Positions 33,114 through 42,272 of a DNA stretch of 64,000 nt are shown in pieces. This DNA is from Verrucomicrobiota bacterium. Its GTDB lineage: Bacteria; Verrucomicrobiota; Verrucomicrobiia; Verrucomicrobiales; DEV007. The first letter of the stretch is position 1, and each line of letters begins with the position of its first letter. The notes under the pieces were generated by a model that saw nothing but the letters and a program-made list of their open reading frames with translations, was not told the DNA's origin and ran no database searches. The translations under genes and the position numbers were made by a program. The stretch covers positions 1 to 64,000 of the forward strand of contig JAGWVU010000021.1 of assembly GCA_018970725.1 (NCBI GenBank), read 5' to 3'.

Positions 33114-36100
33114 ATGACCTTGAAACCTTTGATCATGGAAAATCCTCCCTCATTCACCTTCCCGGAACTCCTCGCCGGCGTCCGGAAAAAGCGCTTGGAC
33201 GCCGAGCAGATCGTGGCGGCGATCTTGCCGCTCATCGATCAGGTGCTGGAGAGTCACGAGCGTGGTTTGGTCGCTCCCCTGTCGGGGATCGGTTCCATCC
33301 AAGTGACGGAGGGCCGGTTGGGCTATCGGCCCGTTGAGGCCCACTGTCCATCGTTCCAACAAGCCGCTTTGGACCGGATTGACACCTTCTTGAAGCTGCC
33401 GTTTGACGTCGCCCAGTTCACGCAGGGCAACCAGAACGGTCTGGTGCTCGACCTGAATTCCCCCGTCAGGCTTCCATCTTACATCGCCGGTTATACCACC
33501 TGGGAGCAGAGGGTGGGGCATCATGACCCGGTCACCGATGTGTTCGCCATCGGCATGATTCTGGCCAGTCTGGCCCTGGGCCTGGACTTCCGGGATCGTG
33601 ACGACTTGATCCGGTTTGTGGAGAACCGCCATGATCTCTTCCAACTTGACCGGAACTTGCATCCCACCATCCAAAGGGTGATCCTGAAGACCACCGAAAG
33701 GTCGCGCAGGCGGAGAGTGCAGGATCTGGAATCGGTCCGGAACCTCCTGCGCAATTTCCGGGCGGGGAACCGGCGGATGGGCGCCGGGGCTCCGGAAAAC
33801 CTGGTGTATGGGGACAAGGTGTCCGCCATTCTGAGGGCCTTGCGTGACCGGTTATTCGATCTCTCCAAGCGCAACAAGTTGATCCATCATGAATCGACCG
33901 CGCAATTCGTGAATCTGACGGCCGCCTCGTTTCCCCGGACTCTGGCCTATCAGAACATCGACCGGCAGCAGCTCTTCATTTGGCAGCCGGATCTGGAGGA
34001 GCGTTTTCGCGAGGGGCGGACGATCCCGCTCGATCGTTATCTATCCGGGGAAGCCAAGACAAAAGCGTTCGCGGCCTTGCAGCAGGCGCGTGCGGCGGCG
34101 GCGAAGGATGAGAAGGAGTTCGGGTTTTCGAATCTGCGGCTCGTTCTCGCCTTTTTGCATTGGCACAACCTGAAGGATGAGGCGGCGAAGAATCAAGTGA
34201 TCCATTCCCCGTTGCTTCTGCTGCCGGTCTCTCTTGAGGTGGTGCCCGGGGTTGCCGAGTCCTTCAATCTTAAACCGCGCGGGACGGAGGCGGAGGTCAA
34301 TCCGGCGCTGCGTTATCATCTGAAGACGTTATACAATCTGGATCTGCCCGAGCGAATCGATCTCGCGATGACGACGCCGCAGGAATTCGCCACGGCCCTC
34401 GCGAAGATGATCGAGGACAGTCACGCCGGGATGAGCCTGGAGATCGTCGCGCAACCCCGCATCCGCGTCCGCTGCGAGACGGTGATTTACCGGCCGGTGA
34501 ACAACGAACTGCCGAATGGTCTCTGTGGGGATTTGGTGAGTCAATTCTGCGGGGTGGATTATTCCTATCGCACCAATCCAATGACGCCGCTCGGGATTCG
34601 TCTGTTCGAGAGCTATGTCCGGCCGGTTTCGCTGCCCTTGGAATATGCCCACTATGAGCAGGAGAACTACGACTTGATTTTGGAAGCCGAGGCCAATCCG
34701 TGCCGCTGGGAGTTGGATCTATGTTCGATGACGCTGGGGAACTTTGATTTCCAAAAGATGACCCTGGTGAAGGATTACGAGGAGCTGTTGGCGAGAGGGG
34801 GCAGGCACAATGCGTTCGACGACCTTTTTTCCCCGGGTGTCAGGCCGGCTGCGGAACCATTGATGGGCTTGCCGATCGGCGATCAGAATTTGATTGCATC
34901 GGCCGATCCGACCCAGGTTTCGGCCATTGCGCAGGCGCGCATGGGGCGGAACATGATCATCCAAGGGCCGCCGGGGACGGGCAAGTCCCAGACGATCACG
35001 AACTTGATGGCGGATTGTGTGGCGCAGGGAAAGCGGGTCTTGTTCGTCTGTGAGAAGCGGGCCGCGCTCGATGTGGTCCATGCGAGGTTGGACCGGGCCG
35101 GTCTGGGGGAACTGGCGGTCTTGATCCATGATTCCCAAGGGGACCGGGGACGCTTTCTGAGGAATCTGGAAGAGTCGTATCACAGTGTTTTGGTGACCGG
35201 AGGCGCGGCTCCCGGGGAGTCGTTGACGAGTGAGGTGGTGGCTGCGATCGAACAGAAGCTGAAGCTGATCCGCACCTTCGAGGCAGAGCTCAAGGGAACG
35301 ATGGGGGGACCGGGGCGCAGTATCCTGGAGATTTACGAGCGGTTGATCGAGCTCCAGCCGCACGCTTCGAGGCTTGAGCCCGGGTTGGTGGACCGCCTGC
35401 CCGGATATGAGACGTGGAACGAGCACGCGCCAACGATCTATCTCCTCGCGGAAGCGCTGAAGGCCGTGGGCCGGCGCCGGACGTTGCGGGGGACTCCGTT
35501 GTCTGAACTGGCCACCTCTTGTTTTTCGGGGCGGATGGCGGCGGAAGGGATCTCCCGGGAATTGAGGGGGCGCGAGGAGCCGGTGAGGCGATTGGTCGAT
35601 CTGATGGAAGAATTGGACCGGATTTTCGGCAGCCTGAGTTTGGGAGAGATGCCTCCGTTGGTGGAAGTGGCTTCCCATGCGCACTATTTCGTCACCCATG
35701 ATCTGATGGGGATGATCCGTCCGGAAAGTTTTGAATCCCGCCGGTTGCGGGAATTGGACGAGGAGATGGCCGGACTGTTGGCCGGGAGGGACCGGACGCG
35801 GGAGGAGAACCGGAATTGGAAGGAGAAACTGCCGCCGGCGGAGGTGGGGGGCGCACTGGGAATTTCCCGGTATCTGGATCAGGCGCATTGGCGGTTTTTG
35901 CATCGCCGGTATTGGCGGCTGCGCGGGATCCTGAGGAGCCGTTATGATTTCAAGAGTCATGCGGTGGCCCCGGAATGGACCCGGGTGTTGGGATCATTGG
36001 AAGAGGAATATCGGCTCGGGGAACAGATCGAGGTTCTGGCGGGGCGGATCCGGCGGGAATTCCTCGTTTCCGACAGCGGGAGGCTGCTGGAAACGACGCG

Positions 36101-38249
36101 TCGGTTGCGGGAGTTGCAGCGGCGGCTGCCCGGCACGGAGCGGATGCGCGAGTTGCTGCAAGTGTTGTCCAGCCATCGGGACAGCCAGAGGGTTGTGACC
36201 GGTCTGTATCTGGCCGGGCAGGCGTTGGAGGAGTTGAAGGGGTTGGAGCAGATCCTGCCCCGTTACCAGGACCGGACGGCGAAGGAATTGCGGGACATCT
36301 TCACCGGAGTGCTCCGGGATTTGCCCTTGCTGCCGGAGTTGGCGGAAAGTTTCCGGGGGGTTTTGGCGCTCCCGCCGGAAATTGGCCGGACGGTGAGGGA
36401 TCTGGACCTGGAGCCGGAAACGATGGAGTCGGCGATCATGGGAAAAGCCCTACAGGATCAAGTGGGGGGTAAGGGCGGCTTGAACGCGCTGGATGGCAGC
36501 ACCTTCCAACGTGCCCGCGATGAACTCTCCCAGTTGTATGGCGCTTGGATCCAGAACAAGGGACGGAAGTTGGCCGGGACGGCGCGGCAGGCGGCTTGGA
36601 AGGCGATGCAGCTTCCGGCAGGTTCCCGGGACCATTTGCCGGCGGCCGAGCGGGAACGGCTCCGGCGGGTCCAGAGTGGCAAGGAGCTGCTCGAGCAGCA
36701 GTTCGGTCTGAAACAGCGCTTCAAATCGATCCGCGAGATCGCGACGGGGAGCCGGGCCTTCCTGTTCGACCTCAAGCCGGTGTGGTTGATGAGTCCGCTC
36801 AGCGTCTCCCAGACGTTGCCGATGGAGACCGACCTCTTCGATGTGGTGATTTTCGACGAGGCGAGCCAGATCAAGCTGGAGGATGCGATACCCTCGATTT
36901 TCCGGGGCAAACAGGTCATCGTGGTGGGGGACCAAATGCAGTTGCCGCCAACGAACTTCTTCAGCGCGAACACTCTGGAGGAGGAGACGGTGGTCCGCTT
37001 CAGGGACGGGGACGGGATCGGCGCGATCGATCTGTCCGCGGACAGTCTCCTGACCCACGCCATTCCGCGTTTGCCGGACACGTTGTTGGGCTGGCATTAC
37101 CGGAGCCGGCACGAGGCGCTCATCAGTTTCTCGAACCAAGCCTTCTACGAGGGCAAGCTTCTCACTGTTCCGGACCGGCAGGCCGTGGAGGAGCTGCGGG
37201 AACCCATCGTGCTGCGGGATCCGGCGGACACGGCGGAGGCCTTGCGGGCGGCAATGGAACGGAGCATCAGCGTGCACGAGGTTCGCGGCGGGGAGTACGA
37301 GGATCGACGCAACCGCAAGGAGGCAAGGGCCATCGCGGGGTTGGTCCGAGATCTCTTGCGGCGGCAGCGCGGGGTGGAAGGAGGGGAGCGTCAGACGATC
37401 GGCGTGGTGGCCTTTTCCGATGCCCAACAGCAGGAGATCGACCGCGCGCTGGAACAGTTGGCGCGGGAGGATCTGGAGTTCAAAGGGCTGCTTGCCGCGG
37501 AGCGGGAGCGTGCCGATGGAGGAGAGTTCACGGGATTGTTCGTTAAAAACCTGGAGAACGTCCAGGGGGATGAGCGGGACATCATCATCCTGAGCGTTTG
37601 CTTCGCGCCGGGGAGGGACGGGTCCATGAAGATGAACTTCGGTCCCATCAACCAAGCCGGGGGAGAGAAGCGGTTGAACGTGATTCTCTCCCGCGCCCGG
37701 CGGCACATGATGGTGGTGACCTCGATCAAGTCGGACCAGATCACGAATGTCTGGAATGACGGGGCGCGGTGTTTGCGCAACTTCCTGGAATACGCCGACG
37801 CGGTCTCGACGGGGGATCGCGAGGGGGTGGAACGGGTCTTGCGGCGGTTGCAGTCGGCTGGGCGCGGTCCGGAGAACGAACCCGGGGAGCGGAGCGGAGC
37901 GTCCGGCGGATCGGTCACGGCCAAGGCGCTGGCCGAGGCCTTGGCCGGGCGGGGCTATGCGGTCTCCATGGGCAACGGCGACTCCGGATTCAAGATTGAT
38001 CTGGCGGTCCGGCGACCGGGCAGCGCACTCTATGATCTGGCGATCCTGCTGGATGGACAGGTGCGTTCGGCCGGCGCGGATTGCTTGGAACGGGCGGTGC
38101 TGCGCCCCGGCATGCTCAAGGATTACGGCTGGCGGGTGCTGGACGTGTTGAGCAAGGACTGGTATGAAAATCCCAACGAGGTCTTGGCGCAGATTGAGAG
38201 TGCCCTCGGGGGACCCGGATCCTTGCTTCAGACCGGCTCGCTCAACTGA
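33114..38249 (+). CDS. Pseudokinase-DUF4011-SF1 helicase-nuclease fusion
   Basis: The 1711-residue protein runs in four parts. Residues ~20-220 resemble the C-lobe of a protein kinase (YIAGYTTWEQ, TDVFAIGMILASLALGLDF) without the HRD catalytic loop. Residues ~240-560 are DUF4011 (LRDRLFDLSKRNKLI, RLVLAFLHW). A split COG1112-type SF1 helicase follows, with Walker A GPPGTGKSQT near residue 619, a ~600-residue coiled insert, DEAS near 1247, GDQMQLPPT near 1273, and the late LSRARRHMMVVT. Residues ~1600-1710 look like a Vsr/MTES_1575-type nuclease (FKIDLAVRRPG, DYGWRVLDVLSKDW), but the usual acidic residue before DG reads Leu. AGAGG lies 8 bases before the ATG at 33114. Kinase-helicase-nuclease proteins are known in phage defence; this one is preceded by a protease. 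Confidence 0.85.
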   Translation: MTLKPLIMENPPSFTFPELLAGVRKKRLDAEQIVAAILPLIDQVLESHERGLVAPLSGIGSIQVTEGRLGYRPVEAHCPSFQQAALDRIDTFLKLPFDVAQFTQGNQNGLVLDLNSPVRLPSYIAGYTTWEQRVGHHDPVTDVFAIGMILASLALGLDFRDRDDLIRFVENRHDLFQLDRNLHPTIQRVILKTTERSRRRRVQDLESVRNLLRNFRAGNRRMGAGAPENLVYGDKVSAILRALRDRLFDLSKRNKLIHHESTAQFVNLTAASFPRTLAYQNIDRQQLFIWQPDLEERFREGRTIPLDRYLSGEAKTKAFAALQQARAAAAKDEKEFGFSNLRLVLAFLHWHNLKDEAAKNQVIHSPLLLLPVSLEVVPGVAESFNLKPRGTEAEVNPALRYHLKTLYNLDLPERIDLAMTTPQEFATALAKMIEDSHAGMSLEIVAQPRIRVRCETVIYRPVNNELPNGLCGDLVSQFCGVDYSYRTNPMTPLGIRLFESYVRPVSLPLEYAHYEQENYDLILEAEANPCRWELDLCSMTLGNFDFQKMTLVKDYEELLARGGRHNAFDDLFSPGVRPAAEPLMGLPIGDQNLIASADPTQVSAIAQARMGRNMIIQGPPGTGKSQTITNLMADCVAQGKRVLFVCEKRAALDVVHARLDRAGLGELAVLIHDSQGDRGRFLRNLEESYHSVLVTGGAAPGESLTSEVVAAIEQKLKLIRTFEAELKGTMGGPGRSILEIYERLIELQPHASRLEPGLVDRLPGYETWNEHAPTIYLLAEALKAVGRRRTLRGTPLSELATSCFSGRMAAEGISRELRGREEPVRRLVDLMEELDRIFGSLSLGEMPPLVEVASHAHYFVTHDLMGMIRPESFESRRLRELDEEMAGLLAGRDRTREENRNWKEKLPPAEVGGALGISRYLDQAHWRFLHRRYWRLRGILRSRYDFKSHAVAPEWTRVLGSLEEEYRLGEQIEVLAGRIRREFLVSDSGRLLETTRRLRELQRRLPGTERMRELLQVLSSHRDSQRVVTGLYLAGQALEELKGLEQILPRYQDRTAKELRDIFTGVLRDLPLLPELAESFRGVLALPPEIGRTVRDLDLEPETMESAIMGKALQDQVGGKGGLNALDGSTFQRARDELSQLYGAWIQNKGRKLAGTARQAAWKAMQLPAGSRDHLPAAERERLRRVQSGKELLEQQFGLKQRFKSIREIATGSRAFLFDLKPVWLMSPLSVSQTLPMETDLFDVVIFDEASQIKLEDAIPSIFRGKQVIVVGDQMQLPPTNFFSANTLEEETVVRFRDGDGIGAIDLSADSLLTHAIPRLPDTLLGWHYRSRHEALISFSNQAFYEGKLLTVPDRQAVEELREPIVLRDPADTAEALRAAMERSISVHEVRGGEYEDRRNRKEARAIAGLVRDLLRRQRGVEGGERQTIGVVAFSDAQQQEIDRALEQLAREDLEFKGLLAAERERADGGEFTGLFVKNLENVQGDERDIIILSVCFAPGRDGSMKMNFGPINQAGGEKRLNVILSRARRHMMVVTSIKSDQITNVWNDGARCLRNFLEYADAVSTGDREGVERVLRRLQSAGRGPENEPGERSGASGGSVTAKALAEALAGRGYAVSMGNGDSGFKIDLAVRRPGSALYDLAILLDGQVRSAGADCLERAVLRPGMLKDYGWRVLDVLSKDWYENPNEVLAQIESALGGPGSLLQTGSLN

Positions 38250-39144
38250 AGAAGAGCCGCGCCGCCGTGGTTCGGAGCAGGTTGGCTTTGTCGTCCTCCG
38301 TCAGGAAATCGAGACGGTCCCTGACGAGGGCGATGGAGTCGGCGTAATGGTGGCCGTCCGCGACCTGATAGGGGCAATCACTGGCCCACATGAGGCGTTC
38401 CGCACCGTAGGCGTCCCGGAGCCGGCGGATGAGGGGAGCCAGATCGAGATAGGGCGCTTTCTTCTTGCCGAGTGCGTAGAAGGCCGAGGTTTTGACGTGG
38501 ACCCCGGGGAATGCGGCGAGGCGGCAGAGACGATCGACGTCTTCGGGCGCGGCGGAGCCCTTCATCCCGAGCCGTGCGCAGTGGTCGATCACCACCCGGG
38601 TTTTGGGGAACTCCCCACACATTTTGTGGATGGCGGGGAGGGCTTCCGGATCGGCCAGCAGGCAGATGGCCAAACCTTCGTCCGCCGCGTGGCGCCACAT
38701 CGTCCGCATGTCTTCGCCCCAGCTTTCGGCCTTGGCGCGGTTCGCGGAAACCCGGAAACCGCGCACGCCCTGACGGGCCAGTTCCTTCATGGCCCCACCC
38801 ACCCCGGGCTGGGAGTCATCGACGATGGCCACGCCGCCGAAGACGCCCGGGTGGGCGGCCATGACATCGAGCATGTAGCGATTGTCGAATCGGTAGAAAC
38901 TCATCTGGATGAGGACGATGCGGGTGACGCCCTCGGGTTTGCCATGGCGGAAGAGGTCCTCCGGGGTGAAGGCGGGGGGCACCATGTTGGCCGGGGTGAA
39001 GCCCGGTGCCAGGGGATAGGCCCGGGTATCGGGCGTCCAAACGTGGACATGGGCGTCGATGAATCCCTCCGGGGCGCCGGCGAGGAGCGCGGGACTGGCG
39101 ACGGAGGCTCCGGTGAGGGTGTTGAGGAAATGGCGGCGGTTCAT
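38242..39144 (-). CDS. Tat-exported amidohydrolase (COG3618-like)
   Basis: The 300-residue TIM-barrel hydrolase has a Tat-type leader (MNRRHFLNTLTGASVA). The metal site FIDAHVHVW, VVIDHCARLG and WASDCPY match the 2-pyrone-4,6-dicarboxylate lactonase/L-fuconolactonase-like amidohydrolases. Substrates are lactones or related compounds; the exact one is unknown. Its end overlaps the helicase stop by 8 bp on the opposite strand. It follows the ceramidase-like gene by 6 bp, so they are one operon. Confidence 0.87.
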   Translation of the reverse strand: MNRRHFLNTLTGASVASPALLAGAPEGFIDAHVHVWTPDTRAYPLAPGFTPANMVPPAFTPEDLFRHGKPEGVTRIVLIQMSFYRFDNRYMLDVMAAHPGVFGGVAIVDDSQPGVGGAMKELARQGVRGFRVSANRAKAESWGEDMRTMWRHAADEGLAICLLADPEALPAIHKMCGEFPKTRVVIDHCARLGMKGSAAPEDVDRLCRLAAFPGVHVKTSAFYALGKKKAPYLDLAPLIRRLRDAYGAERLMWASDCPYQVADGHHYADSIALVRDRLDFLTEDDKANLLRTTAARLFFS

Positions 39145-39150
39145 CGCAGC

Positions 39151-40488
39151 TTACTTTGTGGCGGCTTGGAATTCCGTGGGGACGAGTTCGTGCACGGCCC
39201 GGATGATCCGGTCCTCCACATCCGGGGCGAACTTCGTGGGTCGGTCGTAATAGGTCATCGCGCCCGCTCCCTCGTAACCGCCCTCCTCGAGGACGCGCCG
39301 GGAAGGAATGTAGCAGGGAACATCGTTGCAGTAGGCGTTGACCCAGAGCCTCGAGCGGTCGAACTCGCGCTTGAGGCGCAGGGAATAGTCCACGGTGACT
39401 TCCCCGGGCAGGAAGACCATGGCCAGACCCTGACCGAAATTCCATGACTGCACGAGGTAGGGCAGTTCCGTGGGGATCGCCTCCCCGCGATCCAGCCTCG
39501 CAAGGTTCTTCGTGGCATGGTAGGCGATCGAGGCGGTCGGCGACTTTGCCAGAGCCTGCCATTCCTCCCGGGTAGGCAATGGGGCGTAGGCGAGGTTGAT
39601 CTGACGGGTCCGGCAGGAAAGGGGACCGGTGAGGGGGTGCATTTCTCCCAGGGCAAGGCGTTTGGCTTCCGCACCGAGGTCCTCGCCATATTGTTTCACC
39701 AGCTCCATGGTGCGGCGCGGGGTGGGGTTTTGATCCGCGCCGCAACCGATGGCGATAAGGGCGATGGAACCGGGGAACTCGCGTTGCAAGGCTTCCTGTG
39801 CCACCCCGGCCCAGTCGCCGTGGAAGGAATCGATCGCGATCGTGGTGCAGTGGCAGGCGTAGCTGGCGAGGATGGCGCGCACCCGGCCTGCGGCATCGGT
39901 GGCCCGGAGCACGGGCAGGTCGTGATCGACCGGCTTGAAAGGAAACGTGCGGCGGTTGGCGGCAAAGCCGACCTTGCCGACGGCCCAGGCGAGCTGGCAG
40001 GGTTTGCGGTCCGCGAGGGCGTCCCGGGCCACCTGCTCGATCCAGGCGGTGAGTTCCCCGGTGTAGCGTTCGATGCCGGCGAGGTGCGCGGCCGGAATGT
40101 CCATCCCAAAGATATTGGGAAGAATGCCCTTGAGCATGGGGGCGCAATGGGTGTGGCTGGAAGCGATCGCGAAGCGTTCCTCGCGGAGCGCGGTGTTTTT
40201 CGCCAGACGGCCGAAGATCTCGGAGCGGAGGGAAGCGGGCACGCCGCAGTTGTCCACCGTGACGAGGACGGCGGGACCGTCCGCATCGCTTCCGATGGCG
40301 ATGGCCTTGGCGTGAAGGCGTTGGGCCACGCCTTGGCTCACCTCCCGGCGGCTGCCGTAACCGCTGAGACGGACCGGATATTCCGGGGTGATGTCCACGG
40401 AGGCGGCCCCGATTTCAAACCATTCGGGCGATGCCGCAAAGCCGGGCATCGGGAGCAGGACGAGGAGAAGCAGAAAGCGGGGGTTCAT
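39151..40488 (-). CDS. Neutral ceramidase-like exported protein
   Basis: The 445-residue protein has a signal peptide (FLLLLVLLPMPGFAASPE) and motifs of the neutral/alkaline ceramidase family: GAASVDITPEYPVRLSGYG at the N-terminus, SSHTHCAP with metal His residues, YACHCTTI, and IGCGADQNP. True ceramidases split ceramide into sphingosine and fatty acid. Many bacterial relatives in this group have unknown substrates, so activity is not proven. The start overlaps the M20 peptidase stop by 74 bp. Confidence 0.87.
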   Translation of the reverse strand: MNPRFLLLLVLLPMPGFAASPEWFEIGAASVDITPEYPVRLSGYGSRREVSQGVAQRLHAKAIAIGSDADGPAVLVTVDNCGVPASLRSEIFGRLAKNTALREERFAIASSHTHCAPMLKGILPNIFGMDIPAAHLAGIERYTGELTAWIEQVARDALADRKPCQLAWAVGKVGFAANRRTFPFKPVDHDLPVLRATDAAGRVRAILASYACHCTTIAIDSFHGDWAGVAQEALQREFPGSIALIAIGCGADQNPTPRRTMELVKQYGEDLGAEAKRLALGEMHPLTGPLSCRTRQINLAYAPLPTREEWQALAKSPTASIAYHATKNLARLDRGEAIPTELPYLVQSWNFGQGLAMVFLPGEVTVDYSLRLKREFDRSRLWVNAYCNDVPCYIPSRRVLEEGGYEGAGAMTYYDRPTKFAPDVEDRIIRAVHELVPTEFQAATK

Positions 40489-41638
40489 GGGGCGGAGGGG
40501 GGGCGAGGAAGTTCAGGATGAAGCGACGATAGAATTCCACGGCCTGTTCCACCTGATCGATTTCCACGAATTCCACGGCGGCGTGGGCGCGGTCGATGCT
40601 GCCCGGGCCGAACACGATGCTGGGGATGCCGGCGCGCGAGAGTTTGCTGGCGTCGCAACCGAACGGGACGCCGCAGGGACGGGGCTCGAGCCTCAGGCTC
40701 TCAAGGACGGAGGCGGCGGTGCGGACCACCGGGTCATCGGCCGGGGTTTCGAGCGCCTCGTCCGTCAGCATCGGTTCTTCCATGACCGCGGCGAAGTCCG
40801 GGATCCGCCGGGCGAGGTCATCGAGAAGGCTCTGGTAGTGGGCCAGCACCTGCGGAATGGTTTCCCCGGGGAGGAGCCGGCGATCGATTTCGATGACGCA
40901 TTCGTCGGGGACGAAGTTGACCTGCACGCCGCCTTGGATCACCCCGACATTGCAGGTGGGCGGGCCGAGCAGCGGGTGGTTCCTTGCGCCGAGGGCGATG
41001 GCGTCTTCCTCCAGGGCGATGACGAGCCGGGCCATGTGGTTGATGGCGCTGATCCCGAGCTGGGGACGGGAACTGTGGGCGGCCCGGCCCCGGGTCCGGA
41101 TGCGCCAGCGGATGACCCCCTTGGTGGCGATCACGCAGCGCAGTTCGGTCGGTTCGGCCACGATGGCGGCGTCGGCCCGGGCCTCCTGACAGAACCGGAC
41201 CACGCCCCGGTAGGAATATTCCTCGTCGGCCGCGGCGCAAAGAAGGACATCGCAGGGTGGCGGGGAACCCTCCTCCTTGAGCGAGATCATGGCCTGCATC
41301 ATGGCGGCCAGACCGGCCTTGGTGTCGCAGGAACCGCGGCCGAAGAGTTTTCCGTCCCGGATGCCGGGGTCGAACGGCGGGATCGTCATCCCCTTGGTGG
41401 AAACGGTGTCGGTATGAGCCTCGAGGACAAGGCATCGTTCCCGATCCCGGCCAGGGAGCCGAGCCAGGATATTGGGACGGCCGGGGAACACCTCCTGACG
41501 GGTCGTGTTCAGGCCGTGCCCTTCGAGAAAACTTTGGATGAAGCAGGCGATCTCCCCCTCTCCGGGGCCATCCGCGTAGGCGGAATTCACGCTATTGATG
41601 CGGACGAGCCGGGAGAGGAGTTCGACAACGGCGGACAT
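40415..41638 (-). CDS. M20-family peptidase/deacylase (ArgE/DapE-like)
   Basis: The 407-residue enzyme keeps the M20 metal residues: His-Asp in LEAHTDTV, Asp in GRGSCDTKAG, the Glu pair in ADEEYS, and the late His in RAHAAVEFVEIDQ. A dimerisation domain lies in the middle (RAAHSSRPQLG). Relatives include acetylornithine deacetylase and desuccinylase; here neighbours suggest amide or peptide catabolism. The C-terminal ~30 residues are Pro-rich and overlap the next gene by 74 bp. Confidence 0.87.
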   Translation of the reverse strand: MSAVVELLSRLVRINSVNSAYADGPGEGEIACFIQSFLEGHGLNTTRQEVFPGRPNILARLPGRDRERCLVLEAHTDTVSTKGMTIPPFDPGIRDGKLFGRGSCDTKAGLAAMMQAMISLKEEGSPPPCDVLLCAAADEEYSYRGVVRFCQEARADAAIVAEPTELRCVIATKGVIRWRIRTRGRAAHSSRPQLGISAINHMARLVIALEEDAIALGARNHPLLGPPTCNVGVIQGGVQVNFVPDECVIEIDRRLLPGETIPQVLAHYQSLLDDLARRIPDFAAVMEEPMLTDEALETPADDPVVRTAASVLESLRLEPRPCGVPFGCDASKLSRAGIPSIVFGPGSIDRAHAAVEFVEIDQVEQAVEFYRRFILNFLAPPPPHEPPLSASPRPAPDARLCGIARMV

Positions 41639-41651
41639 GGCGGAGCGGGGG

Positions 41652-42272
41652 TTACCATTTGGGGAGAAATCGTCCGGTCCGGCCGAGATAACTGGCGTAT
41701 TCCCGGCCGAAGACGCCGCCGAGGTGCGTTTCCTCGTCGCCGGCCTTGATCGAGGCGCAGACGAAGTGGAGCAGGAGGATGGCGAGGGAAAGCGGAGTGG
41801 GCAGGAGCAGCGCCGCGCCGAGGAGCATCACGATCTGGAAGGAATAGATGGGGTGCCGCATCCGGGCGTAGGGACCGATTTGCACAAGTTTGGAAGAACC
41901 GGACTTGTCGATGCCGATGCGCCAGGCCGCGCCCATCGCGGCGTAGCACCAGAGCGTCCCGGCGTAGCCGAGGATGAGGAGGGCGAGACCTGTGCTGAAA
42001 GCGGCGGGATGGAGGAGCCGGGGGAGGAGCGCGAGCGGGGCGATCTCGGGACCGGAGATGAGGAGGGGTTGGCCGATCCAGCCGGCGATCACGAGGAACC
42101 AGCCGAGCCAGAGGATGCGTTCCTTGGCGTCCGCGGGGGTGAGGTTCGGGGGGCGTCCGATTTTCTTGCGGACCCGCCGGGCCTGAAGGAAGACGCCTCC
42201 CCAGTAAATGAGGCCCGAGGCGCAGACCAAGGCCCGCCGGAACATGAATTCTCCTCCGTCGATCAATTCCAT
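41652..42272 (-). CDS. ICMT-like membrane methyltransferase
   Basis: The 206-residue integral membrane protein has about five spans. It ends with the isoprenylcysteine carboxyl methyltransferase/phospholipid methyltransferase-like pattern: GPYARMRHPIYSFQIVMLLG with the RHP motif, then EETHLGGVFGREYASYLGRTGRFLP. Such bacterial enzymes methylate lipids or small prenylated or acyl compounds. It overlaps the condensation-like gene by 10 bp. Confidence 0.82.
   Translation of the reverse strand: MELIDGGEFMFRRALVCASGLIYWGGVFLQARRVRKKIGRPPNLTPADAKERILWLGWFLVIAGWIGQPLLISGPEIAPLALLPRLLHPAAFSTGLALLILGYAGTLWCYAAMGAAWRIGIDKSGSSKLVQIGPYARMRHPIYSFQIVMLLGAALLLPTPLSLAILLLHFVCASIKAGDEETHLGGVFGREYASYLGRTGRFLPKW

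Noticed and set aside
38164-39447. 427-codon plus-strand frame after the helicase gene
   Set aside because: Antisense to the amidohydrolase; glycine-rich translation without motifs.
38816-40147. 443-codon minus-strand frame inside the ceramidase and amidohydrolase genes
   Set aside because: It is an alternative frame of the same strand with His/Arg/Pro-rich composition; the other frame has clear family motifs.
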